64,000 nt of DNA from Ruminiclostridium sp. (GCA_017635095.1 JAGBMA010000236.1:19169-83168), one strand, 5' to 3'. Shown: positions 35,655-45,300, counted from the stretch's first letter. Numbers and translations: made by a program. Notes: a model not told the origin generated them from the letters alone.

Positions 35655-38600
35655 ATGACACGCAGACAAAAAATAATAAGAACAGTCATCACTTTGCTCA
35701 TAACCCTTGTGATGACTGTAAATGTTTTGTGGCTCCGTTCGGATGACATGACCGCATCCTCGATAGCCCGGATAGAATACATGGGGATAACCTTCTCGTT
35801 CACGGATCTGTTCGTGATAATCACAGCGGGTATCTGCGGCTATCAGTATGGTATCATAGTTTTCCTCGCGGCGCTTATAGCACAGGCATTGTCCAACGGA
35901 GGAGTGGTGGAAGGTCTTTTTTCGCTGCTCATCTACTTCGTCATATCAATTGTAGCCGGTTATTTTTCCGAGAACCGCTGGTACAAAAAGTGGTGGAAAA
36001 CGCTATTGTCCGTTATCTACTTTACTGTAATTCTCGGTGGTTCGTGGTATATCGTATTTGTTCAGCTCTACAGTGTAAATACCGATTACACCGGAATGGA
36101 GCTTTGGCAGCTCTGTCTCGGCGCCGTGCCGGAAGTACTCGCTGCGGTTTTTGTGCAGTTCATGTTCTTCCGCTTCGTCCCGGACAAGATCAAGAATTAC
36201 ATAGGCAAATGCTGCGTCTATACAAAGGCGTATGAGGAATCAAGCGAGTTCCGCCATGCAGGCGGCTCCGTTCTCAAACGCCAGGTAACAATGATGACCA
36301 TGTCCGAGGCTCTGCTGCTGAGCTTCTTTGCGGTGATCCTCTCAAACGCACAGGTGTCTCAGATGTATCACAGCCAGCGTGAGCGTGCATACCAGATGCG
36401 CACCATCTATATCCCATCTCAGGAGACAGAGTCCTCCGCCGATGATACCGCTTCCGGTACAGCGGAAGAAACTGCTGCGGCAGAAGGATCCGCTGCCGAA
36501 GAAGAAACAGCGGATACCGAGGCAGCGGAAACATCGGGGGAAAAGAGCGAAGATGCTCCTTCCGATACTGCCAGACCCATGTTTAAACCGGACAAGAAGC
36601 CCGAACAGGCGTACGAGCTCACCGATGACCAGTTCCAGAAGATAACCCAGAATTTCATGCTCAGCGACCGGGATATAATAATCATGGATATCCAGCTCGG
36701 ACTTATCGTTATGTGTATCGCTATGCCTCTCGGTATGTTCTTCAATAATATGATGCTCAGAAAAGTCGTGTTTCCGATAAGAATACTTTCGTCCGTAATG
36801 AACGATTATTTTTCGGATGATAAGGAAAAGCGCGCAGAGCTCATGGATAAGCTCAAGTCGATAAAGCTTAAGGGCAGGAATAACGAGATCAATATACTCA
36901 ACAGCTCCATGCAGCGCATGATCGACGATATGACGAATTACATAGATGCTCTCGAACGCGAGAAAAAGCTCGAATCCGACCTGCAGATAGCCGAGGCGCG
37001 CAGTGAGGCAAAGTCCGTGTTCCTGTCAAATATGTCACATGAGATAAGAACACCTATCAACGCGGTGCTGGGCATGAATGAGATGATACTGCGCGAGAGC
37101 AGGGAACCCAACACCATCGAGTACGCTGAGAATGTAAAGAACGCCGGCAACACACTACTCGGACTTGTGAACGATATTCTCGATTTCTCGAAGATAGAAG
37201 CGGGGAAGATGGATATTATCCCTGTTGACTACGACCTTGCGTCCGTGCTCAACGACCTTGTGACCATGATCCAGACCCGGGCGGACGACAAGGGGCTGCT
37301 GCTTGAGATAAGCGTTGACCCGCAGATCCCCGTAAGACTGTACGGCGACGAGATACGCGTGAAGCAGGCGGTAACGAACATTCTTACCAATGCCGTCAAG
37401 TACACGGAAAAGGGAAGCGTTTCCATGAATGTCAGCTGTGAAAAGCTCCCGCCGGAAGACGGTGCGGACATGATCGGACTTCGTTTTGAGATCTCGGATA
37501 CGGGTATCGGAATAAAGCAGGAGGATATGAAGAAGCTCTTCTCGGCTTTTGAGCGCATCGAGGAGGAGCGAAACCGCACCATTGAAGGAACCGGTCTCGG
37601 CATGAACATAACACAGAGACTTCTGTCCATGATGGGGAGTCACCTTGAGGTACAGAGCGAATACGGCAAGGGTTCCACTTTCGCCTTTACCGTAAAACAG
37701 AAAGTTCTGTCCGATACTCCTATCGGCAATTATGAGGAATCCTACAGACAGACTCTTGCGGAAAGAAAACGCTATAAGGAGAAATTCACCGCTCCCGATG
37801 CGGAAGTGCTCGTTGTAGATGATACGAGAATGAATCTTGCAGTCTTCAAGAGCCTGCTCAAAAAGACCCTCGTGCACATAGACACAGCTTCGAGCGGAGA
37901 CGAGTGCCTTGAACTTGCCGCAAAGAAAAAGTACGATATCATCTTCCTCGACCACAGAATGCCGGAGAAGGACGGTATAGAGACACTGCAGGAGCTTCTT
38001 GCGGACAAGGACGGGATAAATATAGAGACGCCTGTTATCTGTCTTACCGCGAATGCAGTCTCCGGTGCCCGGGAGGAATACATCAGCGCCGGATTTGACG
38101 ATTACCTCACGAAGCCTATCGACCCGGATCATCTCGAAGCCGCGTTGATAAAATATCTGCCGCCGGAAAAGGTCATGGCTGCTTCCGCAGGCGACGTGAG
38201 CGAAGATGAGCCTGTAACGGCGGAGGACAGCAGCGGACTTCCGGCATGGCTTGTCGGGATAGCGGCAATAGATACCGCCGAGGGCGTGCGTCATTGCGGA
38301 GATGAAGATATCTACATGGAGACTCTCACGGTATATGCGGAAAGCGCCGCGGAAAGTGCAGATGAGATCGACCGGCTCTGGCGGGAACGTGATATTGAGA
38401 ATGTCACTGTCAAGGTCCATGCTCTCAAGAGCACGTCCCGTGTCATAGGCGCAATGAAGCTGGGGGATTTTGCGGAGCGTCTCGAAAAAGCCGGAAATGA
38501 CGGTGACGTACAAACCCTCGAAGATAACATGGACGAACTGCTGAGCGAATACAGAGACCTCGGAGCGGCACTTTCTCCGCTTGTGCAGCCGAAAGATGAC

Positions 38601-38816
38601 GCAGATCTTCCCGAGCTGCCGGAAGAGAAGCTTCGGGAAGCATATGAAGCCATACGCGAGCTTGCGGAAGTGTTCGATTACGACAGCGTTTTGTTCGTCA
38701 TGGATTCACTCAACGGGTACAAAGCGCCCGCGGGTGAGAAAGAAAAACTCACTGCACTAAGATCTGCAGTGTCAAAACCCGACTGGGATATGATAAAGAA
38801 AGTCCTGGGGGAATAA
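35655..38816 (+). CDS. Membrane hybrid histidine kinase with receiver and HPt domains
   Basis: 1053 residues. Five hydrophobic segments in the first 175 residues, another near 215-232, an external Ala/Glu-rich loop (about 235-335), then a segment at 343-363. A coiled region leads to HisKA with H462 in SHEIRTPIN, HATPase with NILTNAVKY, DTGIGI and GTGLGM (565-680), a receiver with Asp766 in IIFLDHRMP and KP in LTKPID, and an HPt domain with H922 in VHALKSTSR. So it holds a full His-Asp-His phosphorelay, lacking only the last receiver, which the next gene supplies. Signal unknown. Confidence 0.9.
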   Translation: MTRRQKIIRTVITLLITLVMTVNVLWLRSDDMTASSIARIEYMGITFSFTDLFVIITAGICGYQYGIIVFLAALIAQALSNGGVVEGLFSLLIYFVISIVAGYFSENRWYKKWWKTLLSVIYFTVILGGSWYIVFVQLYSVNTDYTGMELWQLCLGAVPEVLAAVFVQFMFFRFVPDKIKNYIGKCCVYTKAYEESSEFRHAGGSVLKRQVTMMTMSEALLLSFFAVILSNAQVSQMYHSQRERAYQMRTIYIPSQETESSADDTASGTAEETAAAEGSAAEEETADTEAAETSGEKSEDAPSDTARPMFKPDKKPEQAYELTDDQFQKITQNFMLSDRDIIIMDIQLGLIVMCIAMPLGMFFNNMMLRKVVFPIRILSSVMNDYFSDDKEKRAELMDKLKSIKLKGRNNEINILNSSMQRMIDDMTNYIDALEREKKLESDLQIAEARSEAKSVFLSNMSHEIRTPINAVLGMNEMILRESREPNTIEYAENVKNAGNTLLGLVNDILDFSKIEAGKMDIIPVDYDLASVLNDLVTMIQTRADDKGLLLEISVDPQIPVRLYGDEIRVKQAVTNILTNAVKYTEKGSVSMNVSCEKLPPEDGADMIGLRFEISDTGIGIKQEDMKKLFSAFERIEEERNRTIEGTGLGMNITQRLLSMMGSHLEVQSEYGKGSTFAFTVKQKVLSDTPIGNYEESYRQTLAERKRYKEKFTAPDAEVLVVDDTRMNLAVFKSLLKKTLVHIDTASSGDECLELAAKKKYDIIFLDHRMPEKDGIETLQELLADKDGINIETPVICLTANAVSGAREEYISAGFDDYLTKPIDPDHLEAALIKYLPPEKVMAASAGDVSEDEPVTAEDSSGLPAWLVGIAAIDTAEGVRHCGDEDIYMETLTVYAESAAESADEIDRLWRERDIENVTVKVHALKSTSRVIGAMKLGDFAERLEKAGNDGDVQTLEDNMDELLSEYRDLGAALSPLVQPKDDADLPELPEEKLREAYEAIRELAEVFDYDSVLFVMDSLNGYKAPAGEKEKLTALRSAVSKPDWDMIKKVLGE

Positions 38817-38834
38817 AGGTAAGGAGAACGGAAA

Positions 38835-39614
38835 ATGGAGAAAAACATACTGCTGATAAGCGACGGCGGGGGATTTATGATCGACGCGCTCGCTAACAAC
38901 CTGAAAAAAACGGCAGGATTCAATGTAGTGCAGATCAGACCCACAATAGACGAGATCAAGACAGGTCTTGAATCAGCGGATATATTTCTGCTCTACGCAG
39001 GGAATTTCGTGCATGAAGCGGTAGATGTGCTGGTGTATCTTAAAGATATCTGTGCGGAGAACAAGAAGATACTGTGCACGATAGGCTACGACAAGGAGCT
39101 TGAAGTTATCGGGAAGACTATCCCCGACAGTGCTGTGACCCGTAAGTTCCTCCGGCCTTTCGATATGCGCAAGCTCGCTGATGAGCTGGAAAAGGTCACC
39201 TCGCTCAGCGACGGCATGATCCCCGAGCAGTCCAAGCACATACTGCTTGTGGACGATGACGGAGCTTTTCTGAAGATGATGCAGACCTGGCTCTCGCCCC
39301 ATTATCACGTTACGATCGTAAATTCCGGAATGCAGGCTATAACGTTTATCGCCACAAACACGCCGGATCTTATCCTACTCGATTACGATATGCCCATAAC
39401 TCCCGGGCCGCAGGTGCTTGAGATGATACGGAGCGAACCTGCGTCAGCCGATATACCGGTGATCTTCCTTACCGGCAAGAACGACCGCGAGAGCGTAACG
39501 AACGTTATGCGCCTGAAGCCGCAGGGCTACCTGCTGAAATCCATGAAAAAGCAGGACATACTTGATTCTGTGAACCATTTCTTTGTTACAAGAGAATGGA
39601 AGTCCATGCAATAA
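38835..39614 (+). CDS. Double-receiver response regulator without output domain
   Basis: 259 residues. The first half (1-120) looks like a receiver fold but has LYAGNF where the phosphorylated Asp should be, so it is a pseudo-receiver. The second half is a normal receiver: VDDD, Asp183 in LILLDYDMP, Thr in FLTGKND and Lys in LLKSM. No DNA-binding or enzyme domain follows. It is 18 bases behind the hybrid kinase and is the likely final phosphate acceptor; how it passes the signal on (protein contact or the neighbouring cyclase) is not visible. Confidence 0.85.
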   Translation: MEKNILLISDGGGFMIDALANNLKKTAGFNVVQIRPTIDEIKTGLESADIFLLYAGNFVHEAVDVLVYLKDICAENKKILCTIGYDKELEVIGKTIPDSAVTRKFLRPFDMRKLADELEKVTSLSDGMIPEQSKHILLVDDDGAFLKMMQTWLSPHYHVTIVNSGMQAITFIATNTPDLILLDYDMPITPGPQVLEMIRSEPASADIPVIFLTGKNDRESVTNVMRLKPQGYLLKSMKKQDILDSVNHFFVTREWKSMQ

Positions 39615-39625
39615 TAAATGTGTCC

Positions 39626-39653
39626 TCAATAACTGCCAAAAGGCAGTTATTGA
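39626..39653 (+). repeat. Perfect 12-bp hairpin without T-tract
   Basis: TCAATAACTGCC and GGCAGTTATTGA flank an AAAA loop; the flanks are not T-rich, so it differs from the terminator just downstream. It may be a protein site or an mRNA 3' stabiliser. Confidence 0.6.
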
Positions 39654-39672
39654 CTGATGAGCAGACATTAAT

Positions 39673-39708
39673 AAAACGGGTAATGCCATAACGCATTACC
39701 CGTTTTTT
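39673..39708. terminator. Bidirectional terminator between the signalling operon and the aldose epimerase gene
   Basis: AAAACGGGTAATGC (39673-39686) and GCATTACCCGTTTT (39693-39706) form a 14-bp stem with A- and T-tracts. The T-tract touches the stop codon of the leftward gene. Confidence 0.88.
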
Positions 39709-40586
39709 CATATTTCTTCGATCTTTATGCAATATGTTTTTGTTTCACCGGCACCGGCGGTCTGGATACCGCGCTTGTGCACGAATATACCGTCATCGGT
39801 GTCGTAGTCGTCACACCCGCACCATGGTTCTATGCAAACGAACGGTGCGTTTTTGTGGTCGGGAGTCCATACCCCGAGCGTCTCAAAGCCGTCCCAGCTT
39901 ATTCTTACGCCCTTTCCGCTCTTTCCGGAAACAAGCGCCGCCGACTTCGATCTTATGGTGTCGAAGTAAACGCAGTCGTTGTCGAACAGCGGGTAGGCGA
40001 GCTTAAACTCGCTTGTGCCGTCAAGCCGCGAAACTCTGTTGTTGTCGCCCCACATTCTTGTTTCAAGATCCATTACAGGGCTGTTCACAGTCTCATTTTT
40101 CTCGAAAATGAGGCTGTAGTCCGTGAAATCCGCGCCCTCCTCATTCGGGCAGGCGAACGCGGGGTGTGCACCGATACAGTATGGCATATTCCCGATGCCG
40201 CTGTTTGTTACGGTGTATTTCATTTCGAGACTGTCCTCATTAAGTGTGTACTGCAGCGTCAGCACAAAATCAAAGGGGAAGGAGAGTTTCGTCTGTTCGT
40301 TGGCGCGGAAAGTGAATGATGCACAGTTATCCGAGATTTTTTCAGCTTCAAACGTGTTGTCGCGTGCAAATCCGTGCTTTGTTATTGCGTATTCCCTGCC
40401 GTTTATGAGCGTTTTTCCTCCGTGCAGATTACCGATCATGGGGAACAGTATCGGTGAGGATTTGCCCCAGAATGCCGGATCTGCACGCCACATAAGTTCC
40501 TTGCCGGAAAAGTCGAGAGAGCGAAGTTCTGCACCCTTGTCAAGTATCACGGCTTTTGCTGCACCATTAGTGAGAGTTATTTCCAT
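39708..40586 (-). CDS. Aldose 1-epimerase family protein (LacX-like)
   Basis: 292 residues, a beta-rich fold with the mutarotase hallmarks: FPMIGNLHGGKT, KHGFARD with a candidate catalytic His, GAHPAFACP with the second His, and CIEPWCG with the Glu base. It interconverts alpha and beta sugars, or is a related hexose-6-phosphate epimerase. Start ATG 40586 follows AAGGAGC; the frame goes on upstream into the neighbouring gene without support. It is just 14 bases after the mannanase gene, so it probably acts in mannose or oligosaccharide use, an inference from position. Confidence 0.85.
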   Translation of the reverse strand: MEITLTNGAAKAVILDKGAELRSLDFSGKELMWRADPAFWGKSSPILFPMIGNLHGGKTLINGREYAITKHGFARDNTFEAEKISDNCASFTFRANEQTKLSFPFDFVLTLQYTLNEDSLEMKYTVTNSGIGNMPYCIGAHPAFACPNEEGADFTDYSLIFEKNETVNSPVMDLETRMWGDNNRVSRLDGTSEFKLAYPLFDNDCVYFDTIRSKSAALVSGKSGKGVRISWDGFETLGVWTPDHKNAPFVCIEPWCGCDDYDTDDGIFVHKRGIQTAGAGETKTYCIKIEEI

Positions 40587-40600
40587 AGCAGTTTCGCTCC

Positions 40601-42004
40601 TTAATCTGTGGCTTTTGCGGCATCTTTTTCGCGCTGGAATTCGATATCGGGGAGAGCAAGCTGGATCCTTCCGGGAAGTTCCCGTGAAGTCCCCTCGAAA
40701 TCCGGAAGTTCCGACCATGTGATGACAGTATCGGAAGCCATTACTTTTTTCAGGAAGTCTGCGGTCATTCTTTTTTCGTTTACGAGCGGGATACCTACGA
40801 GCGTGGAGTCGAGATAGATGAACGCACCGTCACCTCTGCCGCCGCTGCACCAGGGCATATAATAGAGCCACTTCACGCTGTCCATATTCGCGGCAAGCTC
40901 GTCGGAGTCGGGGATATATCCGCATTCCGAAAGTGCAAGCATCTTTCCCTCGGCTGTGATCTTCTGAAGCTTGTTGTAGTCGCTTTCGAGCACAGTATGA
41001 TTCTCGGAGTTGGGGTAAACGTCGATGCCCGCGATATCATAGGTATTAGGGTGGACTTCGGCATTCTTTGTCTGGCCGTTCCATACCCAGATGAGATTTG
41101 TAAGCTTGTGATAGTTTTCTAGACGGTCGTAGATCATATACCAGAGCTTCTGATAGCACTGTTCTTTGAGCTGCTCCTTATCCTTTATACCCCACCAGAA
41201 CCATGCGCCGCTCGCTTCGTGGAGCGGTCTCCAGAGCACCGGTACTCCCGCGGCTTCAAGGCGCTGGAGCTCATGAGCTATAAGGTCTATATCGTGTATA
41301 GCCCTTTCGTATTCCTTTGTTCCGGGGGTGACGGCTTTCGCGATATCAAATGTGGTGGAAGGCTGACCGTCGCTTGCGCCGGGAGTGTAGAACGCTGTGG
41401 CGTTGTTTTCGGGATCGTCGATGTCGCAGGGTACGTTCCAGTGCCAGCAGAAGCATACAATTCCATTCGACTTGGTATGCCAGTCTATCGCCATCTGAGT
41501 CCAGTCAGCCCCGTCACCGAACTGAGTGGTCTTGAAGATGAAATCAAAGCCCTTCATGGCGGGCAGATCCTCGGTGTAGTAGTAGTATGTGAGGAAGTCC
41601 TTATCCTGGTCGTTGCTGAGCTGCTGAGCCGAAAGCACCTGTTTGCCGTAGATGCTTTTAAGCCAGCGGTAAAGTTCAAGCGTCTCCGGGTTTGTATTAT
41701 CGGATACTGGGTGATCTTCGCTGACGGTCTTTTCGTCGAGCTGTTTCAGAAGTGCGTCAAAATCGGTCTGATAGCTTAGCGCGACTTCCATATCCACATC
41801 TCCGTCTGCTGTCATTGCCACCGGATTTGAGAGGGTCTCCGCGTTGTTCCCGGAAGCTTCCGTCTGGTCGGGTGCAGCTTCCGAAACCGTTGTATCCGCG
41901 CCGGTCTGCACATTCGTATTATCCGTGCTGCCGCAGCCTGCCGCAGTAAGCAGTACCGTGAGAGCTGCAAAAGCGGAAGTGAGTTTTGTACTAATTTTGT
42001 TCAT
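40601..42004 (-). CDS. GH26 beta-mannanase-like lipoprotein
   Basis: 467 residues. Signal with lipobox TAAGC (Cys24), then an acidic Ser/Thr/Asn-rich stalk (25-85), then a GH26 catalytic barrel. The family acid/base is Glu263 in WRPLHEASGAWFWWG and the nucleophile is Glu360 in LALSECG; the FCWHWNVP segment lines the active site. It should cut beta-1,4-mannan at the cell surface. No carbohydrate-binding module, dockerin or sortase motif is present, so it is held by its lipid. ATG 42004 follows GGAGAA. It is the only clear glycoside hydrolase in the window. Confidence 0.9.
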   Translation of the reverse strand: MNKISTKLTSAFAALTVLLTAAGCGSTDNTNVQTGADTTVSEAAPDQTEASGNNAETLSNPVAMTADGDVDMEVALSYQTDFDALLKQLDEKTVSEDHPVSDNTNPETLELYRWLKSIYGKQVLSAQQLSNDQDKDFLTYYYYTEDLPAMKGFDFIFKTTQFGDGADWTQMAIDWHTKSNGIVCFCWHWNVPCDIDDPENNATAFYTPGASDGQPSTTFDIAKAVTPGTKEYERAIHDIDLIAHELQRLEAAGVPVLWRPLHEASGAWFWWGIKDKEQLKEQCYQKLWYMIYDRLENYHKLTNLIWVWNGQTKNAEVHPNTYDIAGIDVYPNSENHTVLESDYNKLQKITAEGKMLALSECGYIPDSDELAANMDSVKWLYYMPWCSGGRGDGAFIYLDSTLVGIPLVNEKRMTADFLKKVMASDTVITWSELPDFEGTSRELPGRIQLALPDIEFQREKDAAKATD

Positions 42005-42017
42005 ATCAGTTCTCCAT

Positions 42018-42590
42018 TCATTTGTCATACATGAAAAAATCATCTTTCAGGAACATATTCATTATCCTTGTGATAACGAACGATGACCTTGAAAGGAACC
42101 TGTCGCGCATCTCGGCAGCTTTCTTCTCGTCCGGCGCGTATAGCGTAAGATCGAGAATAGTGTCGCCGTTAAGCTCGTTCAGGAATTTAACATTGAGATC
42201 GTACCTGTCATTTTTTCTGTCGTACCGTATGTCACACCGCACGGAGCGCTCACGTTCGTTTCTTGCAAGCACACGGTTGCCCTCCGCAACAGTCCTGTCC
42301 TTGAGGGCGGGGGAGAGGTGCGAATTAAGATCCTTTGCGATCTTCTGACCCTCGTCAAGCAGGAAATATACGCTTTCGCTGTTTTTCGGGTCTTTCTTTT
42401 CTCCGATGAGCCCCTTTTCGAGCATGAACCCGATATTGCCCATTATCTCGAAATATTCCGTGGGAGCCGAAGAAAGAATGATCTCGCCTATGACGCTTTC
42501 GTGCAGTTCCCCGAAGCTGTCGAGTATAAAGCAGAAATAGACGCATACGTCAACGCGTTCGTTTTCATCAGCCGGATTGTCCAATTTCAT
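42018..42590 (-). CDS. DUF4364 family protein
   Basis: 190 residues. The layout fits DUF4364 of Firmicutes: a winged-helix-like N-terminal half (FCFILDSFGELHESVIGEII, then a helix pair) and an alpha/beta C-terminal half with VKFLNELNGDTILDL. The family is conserved near sporulation and division genes in Clostridia but its function is unknown; transcriptional or ligand sensing is only inferred from fold. The start at 42590 overlaps the upstream membrane protein gene by 23 bases, so the two are coupled. Confidence 0.75.
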   Translation of the reverse strand: MKLDNPADENERVDVCVYFCFILDSFGELHESVIGEIILSSAPTEYFEIMGNIGFMLEKGLIGEKKDPKNSESVYFLLDEGQKIAKDLNSHLSPALKDRTVAEGNRVLARNERERSVRCDIRYDRKNDRYDLNVKFLNELNGDTILDLTLYAPDEKKAAEMRDRFLSRSSFVITRIMNMFLKDDFFMYDK

Positions 42591-43005
42591 CACCCTTTTC
42601 GGCTTTAGATCTGTTTTTTCTTATCAATATCGCTCTTATAAATCGGATAATACCGTATGCCGCAGCCTGAACTACGATCAGATACAGAAATACCGCGGCA
42701 AGCTCCCACACGAGTATCTGCGGGCTCCAACCGAAGAAATATCCGAGATTGTACGGATTTCCGTTCACATCGGAATGCACCGCCGCCCAAAGCAGAATAA
42801 TGTGTACAGCGTCGGGAATGAGCCAGCAAAGAAACTTCCTGCATAAAACGGTCCCAGCGATTGAAGCGACTCCGAGAATAACGACCGCAAGCAAAATACG
42901 ATCTGTAACAATGTGCGGCTCCGGCATTGGTACAAGATAATAGTTTACCAGCAGCGCGCCCGTTAGTATCGCTGTATTTTCCAGAATTTTTTTCGTTCCG
43001 GACAT
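42568..43005 (-). CDS. Four-TM membrane protein of unknown function
   Basis: 145 residues with four hydrophobic segments (about 10-28, 35-55, 62-85, 95-120) and a basic tail. I do not recognise a family. It lies between aroC and the DUF4364 gene and overlaps the latter. Ribosome site is weak. Nothing suggests a catalytic role. Confidence 0.7.
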   Translation of the reverse strand: MSGTKKILENTAILTGALLVNYYLVPMPEPHIVTDRILLAVVILGVASIAGTVLCRKFLCWLIPDAVHIILLWAAVHSDVNGNPYNLGYFFGWSPQILVWELAAVFLYLIVVQAAAYGIIRFIRAILIRKNRSKAEKGDEIGQSG

Positions 43006-43019
43006 TTTATCTGTCCTTT

Positions 43020-44096
43020 TTACACAAGAAACGAGAGTATCGCTATGTTCGCCGCGGCCTCAACTACCGGAACAGCCCTCGGAACTATGCAGGCATCGTG
43101 TCTGCCTTTTATGACAAGTTCGGTGTTTTCGCCCTTGAGGAAATCTACAGTCTTCTGCGGCTTCGCGATCGACGGGGTTGGCTTTACCGCGGCAGTGAAT
43201 ATTACCGGCATACCGCTTGAAATTCCGCCGTAAATACCGCCGTTATTGTTGGTGGAGGTTTTTACAGCGTTGTTTTCGATGTACATGGGGTCGTTTGCCT
43301 CGGAGCCACGCATTTCGGCAAATCCGAACCCCTTGCCGAAAGCAACGGCTTTTACTGCGGGAATACCGAACACAGCCTGTGATATCCGGTTTTCTATCCC
43401 GTCGAACATGGGCGAGCCGATACCCGCGGGAAGCCCGGTTATGGCGCATTCTATAATGCCGCCGACGGAATCGAGATCTTCTGCGGCTGAAAGCACCCGC
43501 GCCCGCATTTCCTCTTCGCGGCTCTCGTTTATCACCGGGAAAGGGCGTTCCTTGATGCGTCTCATCAGATCCGGCGGTACGTCGAGCTCGTTGAAGCTGT
43601 CATCATACACCCCGTCTATGGCAAGAATATGCGCACAGCTTTCGATACCGTATTTTTCAAGTGCCTGTGCGCAGACTGCACCCGCAAAAACCAGCGGAGC
43701 GGTGAGCCGTCCGGAGAAATGACCTCCGCCTCTGGGATCATTGGCACCGTTATACCGCTTGAATCCGGTGTAGTCTGCATGACCGGGACGTGCGGAGACC
43801 GCGATATTGCCGTAATCCTGGGAACGTGTATCTGTGTTCCGTATGACAGCCGCAAGCGGGGTGCCGGTGGTCTTTCCGTTGAAGAACCCGGAAAGTATCT
43901 CGGGAGTGTCCTTTTCGCTGCGCCTTGTGCTCATTCCGTCCTTTTTCGGCGCACGTCTTGCCATGAAATCGAGGATCCTGTCAATATCGAGCTCAACGCC
44001 CGAGGGCAGCCCGTTTATCACTGCGCCGATACCCGCGCCGTGGGACTCGCCGAAGATCGAGACCGAAAGATCTCCGAAATTAAGTTCAGATGACAT
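43020..44096 (-). CDS. aroC: Chorismate synthase
   Basis: 358 residues. FGESHGAGIGAVINGLPSG at the start, RPGHADYTGFKRY, GRLTAPLVFAGAV and GIPAVKAVAFGKGF are chorismate synthase signatures. It needs reduced flavin and makes chorismate from EPSP. ATG 44096 has GGAGGTAAG and overlaps the aroA stop by 11 bases, so the two are translationally coupled. Normal length. Confidence 0.97.
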   Translation of the reverse strand: MSSELNFGDLSVSIFGESHGAGIGAVINGLPSGVELDIDRILDFMARRAPKKDGMSTRRSEKDTPEILSGFFNGKTTGTPLAAVIRNTDTRSQDYGNIAVSARPGHADYTGFKRYNGANDPRGGGHFSGRLTAPLVFAGAVCAQALEKYGIESCAHILAIDGVYDDSFNELDVPPDLMRRIKERPFPVINESREEEMRARVLSAAEDLDSVGGIIECAITGLPAGIGSPMFDGIENRISQAVFGIPAVKAVAFGKGFGFAEMRGSEANDPMYIENNAVKTSTNNNGGIYGGISSGMPVIFTAAVKPTPSIAKPQKTVDFLKGENTELVIKGRHDACIVPRAVPVVEAAANIAILSFLV

Positions 44097-45300
44097 CGTA
44101 CTTACCTCCGAGTCTTGCAAAATCACCGAAAAAGTCGGGATAGGATTTTGAAACGCAGTCTGCGCCGCGTATTATGAGCGGTCCCGTGCAGCGCTGTGAT
44201 GCTATCGCAAGAGACATGGCAATGCGGTGATCGCTGTAGGTGATGCAGTCGCCGCCGCTGAGCTCCTTTACGCCGTGTATCGTGAGGCTGTCCTCAGCTT
44301 CTTCGACACGCGCGCCGAGTTTGTTCAGTTCAGTACTTATCGCGGCGAGACGGTCGCATTCCTTTATGCGAAGCCTTCCGCAGCCTGTGATATGGCTCTC
44401 ACCGTCGGCGAAGCAGGCAAGTACGGTGAGTATCGGCACAAGATCGGGAATATTTTCTGCATCAACATCAAAAGCTTTTCCGCCGTTTTCTGCAAAATCT
44501 CTTGTGATCTCGATTATCGCACGATCGCCCTGCACGCTCTCATAGTTCAGGTTCACCGGACGTGTGCTGCCGCCGATCGCGTTTGCAACGAGAAAGAATG
44601 CAGCCTGGGACATATCCGCTTCAACGGTGTGATCGCGGGGGGTGAACCGAGCGTCTGCCGAAACTGCAAAATAATCGTCCCCGATATTTACCGTACACCC
44701 GAAAGTCCTCATCACGTCTGCGGTAAGTTCCGCATATGGTCTGGACTGAAGCTCGGACGTGAGCTTTATCGTCGAGTCTGTTCCGATAAGCGGCAAAGCC
44801 AGCATATAACCGGTTATGAACTGGGAGGAGATATCTCCGGTAACGGGAAAAACTCCGCCGTTAAGCTTCCCCTCGATTGTATATGGCATTCTTTCCGTAT
44901 CAAAAGAAACGCCGTGCTTCGGAAATTCCGTAAGATACGGCGTTATCGGTCGGTTCGGAAGATTTGCCCTGCCGCGGAACGTTGTCTTTGTGCCGAGAGC
45001 CGCAGCTATAGGTATCATAAATCTCAGGGTAGAGCCGCTCTCCCTGCAGTCTATATCCGCTTCCTTTGCAGGAGTTTTTATGCCCGTCACAACAGTGTCG
45101 CTGCCGCAGCTTCCGATATGCGCACCGAGAGCTGTGAGGGCATCTGTTGTCGCTCTTGTGTCTTCGCAGTCGAGCACATTGTGCAGTACGCTCCGGCCGT
45201 CTGCGAGAGCAGCGCAGATAAGCGCTCTGTGAGATATGCTCTTCGACGGAGGAACGGAAACATTGCCGTGAAGAAGGGAAGGAGTGATCTTTATATCCAT
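44086..45300 (-). CDS. aroA: 5-enolpyruvylshikimate-3-phosphate synthase
   Basis: 404 residues. VPPSKSISHRALICAALADG is the N-terminal signature; RESGSTLRFMIP replaces the classical GNAGTAMRP motif, a form common in Clostridia; the C-terminal RIKECDRLAAI and SDHRIAMSLAIA blocks are intact. It joins phosphoenolpyruvate to shikimate-3-phosphate. ATG 45300 has GGAGG nine bases away. It is 66 bases after the VOC gene. Whether the variant motif alters inhibitor response cannot be judged from sequence. Confidence 0.96.
   Translation of the reverse strand: MDIKITPSLLHGNVSVPPSKSISHRALICAALADGRSVLHNVLDCEDTRATTDALTALGAHIGSCGSDTVVTGIKTPAKEADIDCRESGSTLRFMIPIAAALGTKTTFRGRANLPNRPITPYLTEFPKHGVSFDTERMPYTIEGKLNGGVFPVTGDISSQFITGYMLALPLIGTDSTIKLTSELQSRPYAELTADVMRTFGCTVNIGDDYFAVSADARFTPRDHTVEADMSQAAFFLVANAIGGSTRPVNLNYESVQGDRAIIEITRDFAENGGKAFDVDAENIPDLVPILTVLACFADGESHITGCGRLRIKECDRLAAISTELNKLGARVEEAEDSLTIHGVKELSGGDCITYSDHRIAMSLAIASQRCTGPLIIRGADCVSKSYPDFFGDFARLGGKYDVI

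Noticed and set aside
37155-38513. Long minus-strand open frame opposite the hybrid kinase
   Set aside because: Cysteine-rich, unlikely composition with no domain; it is a shadow of the kinase gene.
40601-42004. Sortase-anchored or cellulosomal mannanase
   Set aside because: There is no LPXTG, dockerin or binding module; the lipobox alone explains its attachment.
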